Translations under genes and position numbers: made by a program
Shown: positions 1 to 4,534 of the stretch, one piece after another
How the letters are laid out: each line of letters starts with the position of its first letter
How positions within the stretch are numbered: the stretch's first letter is position 1
Notes under the pieces: generated by a model
Told to the model about the DNA's origin: nothing
Database searches by the model: none
The model's input: the letters and a program-made list of their open reading frames with translations, nothing else
NCBI GenBank assembly: GCA_949076555.1
Contig: CARUOB010000096.1
Location: 262 to 5,332 of the forward strand
DNA: 5,071 bases
Source of the DNA: an uncultured Lachnospiraceae bacterium
Lineage (GTDB): Bacteria > Bacillota > Clostridia > Lachnospirales > Lachnospiraceae
Direction: 5' to 3'

Positions 1-38
1 ATCGCATACAGAGCGATTTTACTCGCGGAATAGTGCAA

Positions 39-53
39 GGCTGAACTGTTACC
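39..53 (+). repeat. Shared end motif in the region after infA
   Basis: GGCTGAACTGTTACC is identical over 13 bases to the copy at the adk stop (1542-1554). If it bounds an insert like the others, the partner end lies off the left edge. The 38 bases to its left hold only short alternative stems (ATCGC 1-5 with GCGAT 13-17; GCGA 13-16 with TCGC 23-26). Confidence 0.7.
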
Positions 54-86
54 AACTTCATGTCGAGGCTTCGAAACTATCCTCAC

Positions 87-104
87 AATCGAGCCCGCTC
101 GATT
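87..104 (-). other. Hairpin immediately after the infA stop
   Basis: AATCGAG (87-93) pairs with CTCGATT (98-104) around a 4-nt loop, two bases after the infA TAA. The downstream sequence on the minus strand is GTGAGGATAG, with no T run, so it does not qualify as a standard intrinsic terminator. It may be a 3' processing or stability structure, or part of the same hairpin-rich non-coding DNA found elsewhere in the operon. Confidence 0.5.
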
Positions 105-106
105 TG

Positions 107-325
107 TTATTTATCTCTCCAGATAATTCTCCCCTTCGATAAATCATACGGGGACAATTCCAGCGTTACCTTGTCGCCGGGCAGGATGCGGATGAAGTTC
201 TGGCGCAGCTTACCGCTGATATGCGCCAACACCACATGCCCGTTTTCCAGTTCCACCTGAAACATGGTATTGGGTAGCTTCTCAATTACAGTTCCTTCAA
301 TCTCAATTACATCAGCCTTAGACAT
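107..325 (-). CDS. infA: Translation initiation factor IF-1
   Basis: IF-1 binds the 30S A site during initiation and helps IF-2 and IF-3. The 72-aa product is exactly the usual size and is a single OB-fold: MSKADVIEIEGTVIEKLPN (1-19), then MFQVELENGHVVLAHISGKLR when read from 21 to 41, then NFIRILPGD (43-51) and SPYDLSKGRI (58-67). The ATG overlaps the end of the KOW gene (ATGTCTAA, 8 nt), and GAGAGG lies 6 nt upstream, so translation is probably coupled. In related genomes rpmJ, rpsM, rpsK and rpsD follow. Here the 106 nt after the stop contain a hairpin and a repeat copy but no recognisable rpmJ. Confidence 0.98.
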   Translation of the reverse strand: MSKADVIEIEGTVIEKLPNTMFQVELENGHVVLAHISGKLRQNFIRILPGDKVTLELSPYDLSKGRIIWRDK

Positions 326-587
326 TTCTTTCCTCTCTTTCTCTCAGATATTCTTTGATCACTCTCTTTATTTGCAAATCGTCGAAATCGTTGTCCGGTT
401 TCGGCATTCTTTTCTTTTTAATCAACTGCACATGTTTCCTGTTTTTCCGCTTCGGGCGTTCCACGGTTCTGCTTTTGCCGTCAGCTACATATATATATTC
501 GCCGTCCTCCCGTATGATGACATACACAGAGTCCTTATCATGCCCTGCCATCGATGTGGCGAGCATTCCCACGATATTTTCATCCAT
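318..587 (-). CDS. KOW-domain RNA-binding protein (L14e-like), map-infA linker gene
   Basis: This 89-aa basic protein matches the small KOW-domain protein that many Clostridia carry between map and infA, often named ribosomal protein L14E/L6E/L27E-like. Its role is not established. The KOW-like beta core is about residues 4-40, with VGMLATSMAGHDKDSVYVI (6-24), a Gly after the hydrophobic strand and a second strand GEYIYVADGKSR (29-40). A strongly basic segment follows (RPKRKNRKH 44-52, KKKR 57-60), then a charged, probably helical tail (DDLQIKRVIKEYLREREER). The layout suggests RNA or ribosome binding. The chosen ATG has only a weak site upstream (GATGG at 9 nt). A later ATG at residue 8 would cut into the core, so the first is preferred. 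Its last 8 nt overlap infA. Confidence 0.85.
   Translation of the reverse strand: MDENIVGMLATSMAGHDKDSVYVIIREDGEYIYVADGKSRTVERPKRKNRKHVQLIKKKRMPKPDNDFDDLQIKRVIKEYLREREERNV
332..337 (-). promoter_or_regulatory. Ribosome binding site of infA inside the KOW gene
   Basis: GAGAGG ends 6 nt before the infA ATG and lies within the last codons of the KOW gene, so ribosomes finishing that gene reach it directly. Confidence 0.75.
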
Positions 588-610
588 ATTTAAAATCCAT
601 CTCTACCTAT

Positions 611-1360
611 CTACAATGTTAATATCTCCGGCTCCCCGTCCGTAATCAGCACGGTGTTCTCATAGTGCGCGGAGAGCGAATGATCCGCCGATACCACTGT
701 CCAGCCGTCGTCCAGCCAGTCTACCTCGCCCGTGCCAATGTTAATCATCGGCTCAATCGCCAGCGTCATCCCGGCTTTTAGCCGTACTCCTCTTCTTCTC
801 TGTGGAAAATTCGGTATATTGGGCGGTTCGTGGAGTTTTTTCCCAATGCCGTGACCGACCAGATCGTGCACGATCCCATAACCGTAAGGTATCACATAAT
901 CCGCGATGGCGTTAGAAATAGCATGCAGATGCTTTCCGGCGCAGGCCATCCTGATTCCCTGAAAGAAACTCTCCCTCGTCACCTCGATCAGCTTTTCCGC
1001 TTCCGGGCTGATCTGTCCCACCCCGTAAGTTCTCGCCGCGTCCGAATGGTAGCCCTGATAAATCAGTCCCGTATCCAGACTCACGATATCGCCTTCCTTA
1101 AGGATTCGGTCCGGTCGGGGAATCCCGTGCACAACCTCCTCATTCACGGAGACGCAGACGCTAGCCGGATAGCCCTGATAATGTAAAAAGTTGGGCGTAC
1201 AGTCATATCCACGGATCAGCTCCTCGCAGACCGTGTCGACCTCCTTTGTGGAAACACCCGGGCGTATCGCCTTTGCCAGCTCTTCATGCACCCGGGCGAG
1301 CAGCCTGCCCGCCTTTCGCATCTTTTCGATTTCTCCCGCCGATTTGATCGTGACCGCCAT
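611..1360 (-). CDS. map: Methionine aminopeptidase, type I
   Basis: This metalloenzyme removes the N-terminal methionine from new proteins in the cytoplasm when the second residue is small. The 249-aa product is the compact type Ia form with no zinc-finger extension. The five metal ligands are all visible: Asp96 (SLDTG), Asp107 (HSDAA), His170 (GHGIG), Glu203 (AIEPM) and Glu234 (HYENT). The conserved substrate-site histidine is His78 in EVVHGIP. The start at MAVTIKSAGEIEKMRKAG is canonical and has GAAGG 8 nt upstream. The frame stays open 30 codons further, but those codons are encoded by the palindromic insert and are Arg-rich, so they are excluded. It ends in TAG, 23 nt before the KOW gene, and probably shares a transcript with it and infA. 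Confidence 0.97.
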   Translation of the reverse strand: MAVTIKSAGEIEKMRKAGRLLARVHEELAKAIRPGVSTKEVDTVCEELIRGYDCTPNFLHYQGYPASVCVSVNEEVVHGIPRPDRILKEGDIVSLDTGLIYQGYHSDAARTYGVGQISPEAEKLIEVTRESFFQGIRMACAGKHLHAISNAIADYVIPYGYGIVHDLVGHGIGKKLHEPPNIPNFPQRRRGVRLKAGMTLAIEPMINIGTGEVDWLDDGWTVVSADHSLSAHYENTVLITDGEPEILTL

Positions 1361-1379
1361 AGTCCTTACCTTCACACAA

Positions 1380-1554
1380 AGTTCAGCCCACGCCATTCGC
1401 AAAACGCGTCTTCGACGCTTCCCGATGCTCCGCATCTCTTGATTGAGCACAGCTCAATCGGCTCATTATACGGGCGTTCCCTCAGTCCTTCATTTGTCCG
1501 TCAAATTCATGCAAGCATGATTTGCCAAACAAATTCGGTCTGGCTGAACTGTTA
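1380..1554. repeat. Hairpin-rich insert between adk and map
   Basis: The 191-nt adk-map gap (1361-1551) is bounded by AGTTCAGCC (1380-1388) and its exact reverse complement GGCTGAACT (1542-1550). Between them are consecutive perfect hairpins: GCGTC-TTC-GACGC (1406-1418), GATGC-TCC-GCATC (1424-1436), GATTGAGC-ACA-GCTCAATC (1441-1459) and TCATGC-AA-GCATGA (1507-1520). The last sits at the centre of a 43-nt imperfect palindrome (1492-1534) built from ATTTG and CAAAT blocks. No gene is credible here; the reading frame that runs upstream from map through it encodes an Arg-rich, hairpin-derived stretch. It is probably a relative of the secY-adk insert, though the internal sequences differ. Confidence 0.55.
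1465..1470 (-). promoter_or_regulatory. Candidate -10 box upstream of map
   Basis: A perfect TATAAT on the minus strand lies 104 nt before the map ATG, inside the adk-map insert. At 17-nt spacing the -35 position is a poor ATGAAG; a better TTGACG (1499-1504) is 28 nt away, too far. There is no TG extension. If active it would drive map, the KOW gene and infA separately from the upstream operon. Confidence 0.25.
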
Positions 1555-1557
1555 TCC
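1542..1557 (+). repeat. Shared end motif overlapping the adk stop codon
   Basis: GGCTGAACTGTTATCC is identical to the copy at 39-53 over its first 13 bases. The TTA inside it (1552-1554) is the adk stop read on the other strand, so the insert abuts the end of adk exactly. Its first nine bases are the inverted partner of 1380-1388. Confidence 0.75.
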
Positions 1558-2193
1558 TAAGATTTCCGTAATCGCTTTAAACACATCCTGCATATCCTGC
1601 GTGCCGTCCACGCTTCTCAACACACCCTTTGACGCATAAAACTCGAGTAACGGCGCCGTCTGCTCCTGATATACACGCAGACGCTTCTCCACCGTCTCCG
1701 GCTTATCGTCATCGCGCAGCACAAGTTCCTGTCCGCATTGATCGCAGACCCCTTCTTTCTTCGGAGGCACATGCTCGATGTGATAGGTCGCGCCACATGA
1801 TGTACACGCGCGTCTGCCGCCCATTCTGCGGATGATATTTTCATCCGGCACCTCCACGTCAATGGCGTAATCTATTTTGTCTCCCAGCTTATTCAGCGCT
1901 TCCTCCAGCACCTCCGCCTGCGGAATCGTTCTGGGAAATCCGTCCAGCACATAACCGTTCTTGCAGTCATCCTGCGCAACCCTGTCAAGGAGAATCCGCA
2001 CCGTCAGCTCATCGGGCACCAGAAGCCCCTGATCCATATACTGCTTCGCTTCCTTGCCAAGCTCCGTCCCGTTCTTGATGTTCAGGCGGAACATGTCGCC
2101 CGTAGAAACATGCGGAATTTTATAACTTTCAGCGATCATTTTCGCCTGTGTCCCTTTTCCTGCGCCGGGTGCGCCCAGCATTATAATCTTCAT
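1552..2193 (-). CDS. adk: Adenylate kinase, zinc-LID type
   Basis: Adenylate kinase catalyses ATP + AMP to 2 ADP in the cytoplasm and balances adenine nucleotides. The 213-aa product is a long-form bacterial enzyme. The P-loop GAPGAGKGT is at 7-15, the AMP-binding STGDMFR at 30-36, DGFPRT at 84-89, and RRMGGRR at 122-128 opens the LID. The LID (about 122-162) has Cys130, Cys133, Cys150 and Cys153 in two CxxC pairs, the zinc-binding form common in Gram-positive bacteria. The catalytic-domain arginines of KPETVEKRL (164-172) are kept. The start at MKIIMLG fits the family and has GAGGG 8 nt upstream; the frame extends 8 codons further but without a binding site. The TAA stop lies inside a copy of the repeated motif at 1542-1557. 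The gene is intact. Confidence 0.97.
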   Translation of the reverse strand: MKIIMLGAPGAGKGTQAKMIAESYKIPHVSTGDMFRLNIKNGTELGKEAKQYMDQGLLVPDELTVRILLDRVAQDDCKNGYVLDGFPRTIPQAEVLEEALNKLGDKIDYAIDVEVPDENIIRRMGGRRACTSCGATYHIEHVPPKKEGVCDQCGQELVLRDDDKPETVEKRLRVYQEQTAPLLEFYASKGVLRSVDGTQDMQDVFKAITEILG

Positions 2194-2226
2194 ATCCGTT
2201 ACCCTCTCCCCGAACATTCAAATACA

Positions 2227-2263
2227 AGGTTAGGGACGTGCCGATAATCCGCCGTCCCTACCT
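2227..2263 (-). terminator. Stem-loop just upstream of adk, possible attenuator or weak terminator
   Basis: Bases 2232-2238 (AGGGACG) pair with 2253-2259 and the stem continues through 2227-2230 with 2260-2263 around one bulged base. This gives an 11-bp GC-rich stem with a 14-nt loop. In the direction of transcription it is followed by TGTATTTG, a weak T-rich tail, and it ends 33 nt before the adk ATG. It may partly stop secY transcripts before adk or protect a processed 3' end. The poor tail and the absence of a clear adk promoter after it make full termination unlikely. Confidence 0.4.
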
Positions 2264-2275
2264 GTTCTTTGTCAC

Positions 2276-2289
2276 GTAACGGTTCAGCC
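2276..2289 (-). repeat. Shared end motif, copy on minus strand (left end of secY-adk insert)
   Basis: Read on the minus strand this is GGCTGAACCGTTAC. It differs by one base from the plus-strand copy at 39-52 (GGCTGAACTGTTAC) and is the inverted partner of the copy at 2406-2419. Confidence 0.75.
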
Positions 2290-2405
2290 TTCTGTTTCAC
2301 TGTTACGGAATCTGCCCATTCGAAACCGCCTGCGGCGAGGGGCAGATTCCAGCCTGACCCAGCTTACACATTTTCACGGACTTTGCGGCAAAGGCAATGT
2401 CTTGA

Positions 2406-2419
2406 GCTGAACCGTTATC
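2406..2419 (+). repeat. Shared end motif, copy on plus strand (right end of secY-adk insert)
   Basis: GCTGAACCGTTATC starts 14 nt downstream of the secY stop in transcription direction (counting from the secY side). It matches the copy at 1542-1556 except for one C/T change and is the inverted partner of 2276-2289. Confidence 0.75.
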
Positions 2420-2431
2420 TTGTTACACATT

Positions 2432-3745
2432 TTAGTCGTTTAAAAAGCCCTTATAATTGCGGACAAGCATCTGTGACTCAATCTGCTTAACCGTCTCCAG
2501 TACCACGCTGACGATAATGATCAGGCTGGTTCCTCCAAAAGATACGCTTGCACCGAACACTCCGTTAAAGAAGTAAGGCACAACACATACAATGGTAAGA
2601 CCGATCGCTCCGATAAACACGATATAGTTTAAGAGCTTAGCCAGATATTCGCTGGTCGGCTTACCGGGTCTGATACCCGGAATAAATCCGCCCTGTCTCT
2701 TCATGTTATCCGCAATCTCCATCGGGTTAAAAGTGATGGATGTATAGAAGTAAGCGAAGAATACCACCAGTACAATATACACCACCAGACCGATCGAATA
2801 AACGAGGTGCTCCGGATTGCACCAGTAGTTGGAGTTAAGCCCTTTCAGGATTTCTCCCCAGAAACCGGTTCCGTTCACATTAAACAGGGAACAGATCACT
2901 ACCGGAAGCTGCATCAGGGACGAGGCAAAGATAACCGGGATCACGCCCGAGGTGTTAACCTTAAGCGGAATGTTCGTTGTCTGTCCGCCCACCATCTTTC
3001 TGCCCTGTACCTTCTTCGCATACTGCACCGGAATCTTGCGCACACCGTCGTTCAATACGATAACAAGCACTACCATCAGTACGATAATTGCAATGATAAT
3101 GATCGCTGCCACCACGCCCTTGGCGATAGACCTGCCGATCACAAACTGCTCAAAAAGCTGTGCGATATCCTGCGGCATACGGGAGAGAATATTGATCGTC
3201 AGCACGATGGAAATACCGTTGCCAACACCGTTCTCCGTAATCCGCTCGCCAATCCACATCAGAAATGCGCTTCCTGCCGTAAGCGCCACTATCACCGTGA
3301 TAATGTTCATCACGTTATAGGTCTCCAGCAGCCCTTGCCGCCCAAAGCCAATCGCCATAACACCAGCCTCGATCAACGCAAGCGCAACCGTCACATATCT
3401 CGTAATAGATGCGATCTTCTTCCGTCCGTCCGCACCATCCCTCTGCATCTCCTCCAGCTTCGGAATCGCTATCGTCATAAGCTGCATGATGATGGACGAT
3501 GTAATGTACGGCGTAATGTTAAGCGCCAGAACAGACATGTTCAGAAAAGATCCGCCCGTAAAAGCATCAAAGAAGTTAAACGCGTCTCCGGTCTGGCTCT
3601 CGAACCATCTTGCAAAGTAGGTCCTGTCCACACCCGGCACGGGGAGCTGTGATCCAAGACGGATCACAACCAGCATGAGAAATGTAAAGAAAATTTTATT
3701 TCTGATCTCTTTGAGCTTAAATGCATTTTTTAGGGTTGTAAACAT
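2432..3745 (-). CDS. secY: Protein translocase channel subunit SecY
   Basis: SecY forms the protein-conducting channel of the Sec translocon in the cytoplasmic membrane, working with SecE/SecG, SecA and ribosomes. The 437-aa product is of normal length. Hydrophobic segments consistent with ten membrane helices lie near 18-36, 73-93, 115-135, 145-165, 178-198, 209-231, 267-285, 313-336, 371-391 and 403-420. The plug region is around 58-72, followed by the conserved ALNITPYITSSIIMQL (74-89). The cytosolic loop RKIPVQYAKK (236-245) and the loop with GGFIPGIRPGKPTSEYL (352-368) are present; R359 corresponds to the conserved arginine (R357 in E. coli) needed for SecA-driven export. The ATG overlaps the rplO stop by one base and has GAGG 7 nt upstream. 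A 238-nt structured gap separates it from adk. Confidence 0.98.
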   Translation of the reverse strand: MFTTLKNAFKLKEIRNKIFFTFLMLVVIRLGSQLPVPGVDRTYFARWFESQTGDAFNFFDAFTGGSFLNMSVLALNITPYITSSIIMQLMTIAIPKLEEMQRDGADGRKKIASITRYVTVALALIEAGVMAIGFGRQGLLETYNVMNIITVIVALTAGSAFLMWIGERITENGVGNGISIVLTINILSRMPQDIAQLFEQFVIGRSIAKGVVAAIIIIAIIVLMVVLVIVLNDGVRKIPVQYAKKVQGRKMVGGQTTNIPLKVNTSGVIPVIFASSLMQLPVVICSLFNVNGTGFWGEILKGLNSNYWCNPEHLVYSIGLVVYIVLVVFFAYFYTSITFNPMEIADNMKRQGGFIPGIRPGKPTSEYLAKLLNYIVFIGAIGLTIVCVVPYFFNGVFGASVSFGGTSLIIIVSVVLETVKQIESQMLVRNYKGFLND

Positions 3746-4185
3746 TAAATCACCTCTGCTGTTCCACCAAGTGCCTCGATTTTCTCCTTCGCGGATGCGC
3801 TGAAGGCATTTACCTTCACGTCGAGTTTCTTAGTAAGTTCTCCGTTTCCAAGGATCTTCACGCCGTCACGGGGATTCTTTACGATTCCTCTTTCGATCAA
3901 TGCATCCACATCAACCGTCGCACCGTTGTCGAACACCTCAAGAACGCTCAGGTTAAGAGCAACGATCTCTTTGGTATTTCTGTTGGTAAAGCCTCTCTTG
4001 GGGAGACGTCTGTACAAGGGCATCTGACCACCCTCAAAGCCCGGTCTGGGCGCGCCGGAACGAGCCTTCTGACCCTTATGTCCCTTGCCGGCCGTCTTGC
4101 CGTTTCCGGAACCGTGTCCACGGCCCCTTCTAAAATTATCGCTGTGTACAGAGCCCTTCGCAGGTCTTAAATTCGATAATTCCAT
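3745..4185 (-). CDS. rplO: 50S ribosomal protein L15
   Basis: L15 is a late-assembling protein of the large subunit. The 146-aa product is full length for bacteria. It begins MELSNLRPAKGS (1-12), followed by the Gly/Arg/Lys-rich extension that threads into 23S rRNA: RRGRGHGSGNGKTAGKGHKG (19-38), QKARSG (39-44), then GFEGGQMPLYRRLPKRGF (49-66). The C-terminal globular half includes VKILGNGELTKKLDVKVNAFSASAKEKIEALGG when read in sections from 109 to 141, which matches the family's C-terminal L18e/L15 fold. The start is set by the strong ribosome binding site in the rpmD stop, 14 nt after rpmD. The stop shares one base with the secY start (TAATG), typical of rplO-secY coupling. Nothing is odd about the gene. 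Confidence 0.98.
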   Translation of the reverse strand: MELSNLRPAKGSVHSDNFRRGRGHGSGNGKTAGKGHKGQKARSGAPRPGFEGGQMPLYRRLPKRGFTNRNTKEIVALNLSVLEVFDNGATVDVDALIERGIVKNPRDGVKILGNGELTKKLDVKVNAFSASAKEKIEALGGTAEVI

Positions 4186-4191
4186 CTATCA

Positions 4192-4200
4192 CACCTCCTT
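4192..4200 (-). promoter_or_regulatory. rplO ribosome binding site overlapping the rpmD stop
   Basis: AAGGAGGTG, an almost complete complement to the 16S rRNA 3' end, starts in the rpmD TAA codon (TAAAGGAGG). Its AGGAGG core ends 8 nt before the rplO ATG. Terminating ribosomes on rpmD would sit directly on it. Confidence 0.9.
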
Positions 4201-4397
4201 TATGCTTCTTCCACTTTGACCATATGTCTTACTCTCTGAATCTGACCTCTGGTCGCCGCATTGTCAGGCAGTTCCACTGTCTGATGAAGCTTCCGAAGTC
4301 CCATAGCCGCCACTGTAGCGCGAGCCTTGGGCACCTGGCCGATTGTAGATCTGACTAAAGTGATCTTTAATTTTTTATCTGCCTCTTTCGCTGCCAT
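4200..4397 (-). CDS. rpmD: 50S ribosomal protein L30
   Basis: L30 is a small protein of the large ribosomal subunit that contacts 23S rRNA. The 65-aa product carries the family pattern: a first beta strand LKITLVRSTIG (10-20), then the conserved helix region QVPKARATVAAMGLRKLHQTV (21-41) and the NAATRGQIQRVRHMVKV segment (46-62). The length fits the bacterial form (about 60 aa), with a slightly longer, charged N-terminus (MAAKEADKK). The frame stays open 21 codons further upstream, but that stretch is encoded by the palindromic insert and does not resemble L30. The AGGAGG 7 nt before the ATG at 4397 marks the real start. The stop codon overlaps the rplO ribosome binding site, so rpmD and rplO are probably translationally coupled. 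Confidence 0.96.
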   Translation of the reverse strand: MAAKEADKKLKITLVRSTIGQVPKARATVAAMGLRKLHQTVELPDNAATRGQIQRVRHMVKVEEA

Positions 4398-4404
4398 TTT
4401 ATTC

Positions 4405-4410
4405 CCTCCT
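4405..4410 (-). promoter_or_regulatory. Ribosome binding site that fixes the rpmD start
   Basis: A perfect AGGAGG lies 7 nt upstream of the ATG at 4397. The upstream in-frame ATG at 4460 lies inside the 4438-4465 hairpin and has no such site, so 4397 is the start used. Confidence 0.9.
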
Positions 4411-4437
4411 GATCTCCGTAAAACCTCGAATCTGATC

Positions 4438-4531
4438 AGAGAATGCCTGCTTTGGGGCATTCTCTCGTACGAAACTTAGATATTCTTTGCGAAGCAGCCC
4501 TTGCTGCGAGCATTAGAATATCTTTTCGTAC
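4438..4531 (-). repeat. Structured palindromic insert between rpsE and rpmD
   Basis: The rpsE-rpmD gap (4398-4534, 137 nt) contains two inverted repeats. The larger spans 4467-4531: bases 4467-4474 pair with 4524-4531 (8 bp), 4478-4486 pair with 4515-4523 (9 bp, with 3 unpaired bases at 4475-4477), and 4494-4498 pair with 4503-4507 at the tip (GCAGC/GCTGC, 4-nt loop). The second is a perfect 10-bp stem, 4438-4447 with 4456-4465 (AGAGAATGCC), with an 8-nt loop. It abuts a 10-nt palindrome TCTGATCAGA at 4431-4440. Neither stem is followed by a T run in the direction of transcription, so a simple terminator is not supported. I see no credible gene here. It could be an inserted repeat, an RNA-processing site or a regulatory leader for rpmD; the sequence alone does not decide. 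Confidence 0.6.
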
Positions 4532-4534
4532 TGG

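Larger units (their letters stand above)
2276..2419. repeat. Palindromic insert with 12-bp terminal inverted repeats (secY-adk)
   Basis: Bases 2277-2288 (TAACGGTTCAGC) are the exact reverse complement of 2406-2417 (GCTGAACCGTTA), bounding a 141-nt unit. Inside lie a perfect 11-bp stem (2307-2317 GGAATCTGCCC with 2340-2350), tipped by CGCC/GGCG (2327-2330 with 2334-2337), and a triloop hairpin CTTTG-CGG-CAAAG (2381-2393). An alternative hairpin uses the left end: CGTAAC (2275-2280) with GTTACG (2302-2307). There is no coding potential of note and no transposase. The layout resembles a small non-autonomous (MITE-like) or REP-like element; this identity is inferred from structure only. Confidence 0.6.
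2194..2431. other. Non-coding secY-adk gap with nested inverted repeats
   Basis: This 238-nt gap has no supportable gene. From the secY side it contains a repeat-bounded insert (2276-2419), then a separate stem-loop (2227-2263), then the adk ribosome binding site (GGGGAGAGGG at 2202-2211, 8 nt before the ATG). secY and adk are usually close neighbours in this gene order, so most of this DNA looks added. Confidence 0.7.

Noticed and set aside
1..61. Possible small minus-strand gene starting at 61 after infA (start of rpmJ?)
   Set aside because: The frame begins MKLVTVQP, not the L36 pattern MKVRPSV, contains the repeated motif and has no binding site.
87..104. Intrinsic terminator after infA
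   Set aside because: The 7-bp stem is not followed by a T run on the minus strand, and downstream ribosomal genes are expected to be co-transcribed.
1361..1450. 30-codon N-terminal extension of map
   Set aside because: The codons come from the GATGC/GCGTC hairpins and give an Arg-rich stretch unlike methionine aminopeptidase; the canonical start at 1360 has its own ribosome binding site.
2194..2217. Eight-codon N-terminal extension of adk
   Set aside because: The P-loop enzyme conventionally starts close to MKIIMLG, and GAGGG sits 8 nt before that ATG, inside the supposed extension.
1380..2419. CRISPR array or tRNA cluster suggested by recurring short repeats
   Set aside because: The repeats are far apart, irregularly spaced, in both orientations and separated by genes; no cloverleaf or regular spacers are present.
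2807..3652. Long plus-strand open frame (281 codons) opposite secY
   Set aside because: It is antisense to the intact secY, has a low-complexity His/Arg/Asn-rich translation, no ribosome binding site and no family resemblance; it is a shadow of the secY codon pattern.
4398..4460. 21-codon N-terminal extension of rpmD
   Set aside because: It begins inside a hairpin and lacks a binding site; AGGAGG 7 nt before 4397 marks the real start.
4438..4465. Intrinsic terminator between rpsE and rpmD
   Set aside because: The 10-bp stem is followed by GATCAGATTCG rather than Ts, and stopping here would cut off essential genes with no clear new promoter.
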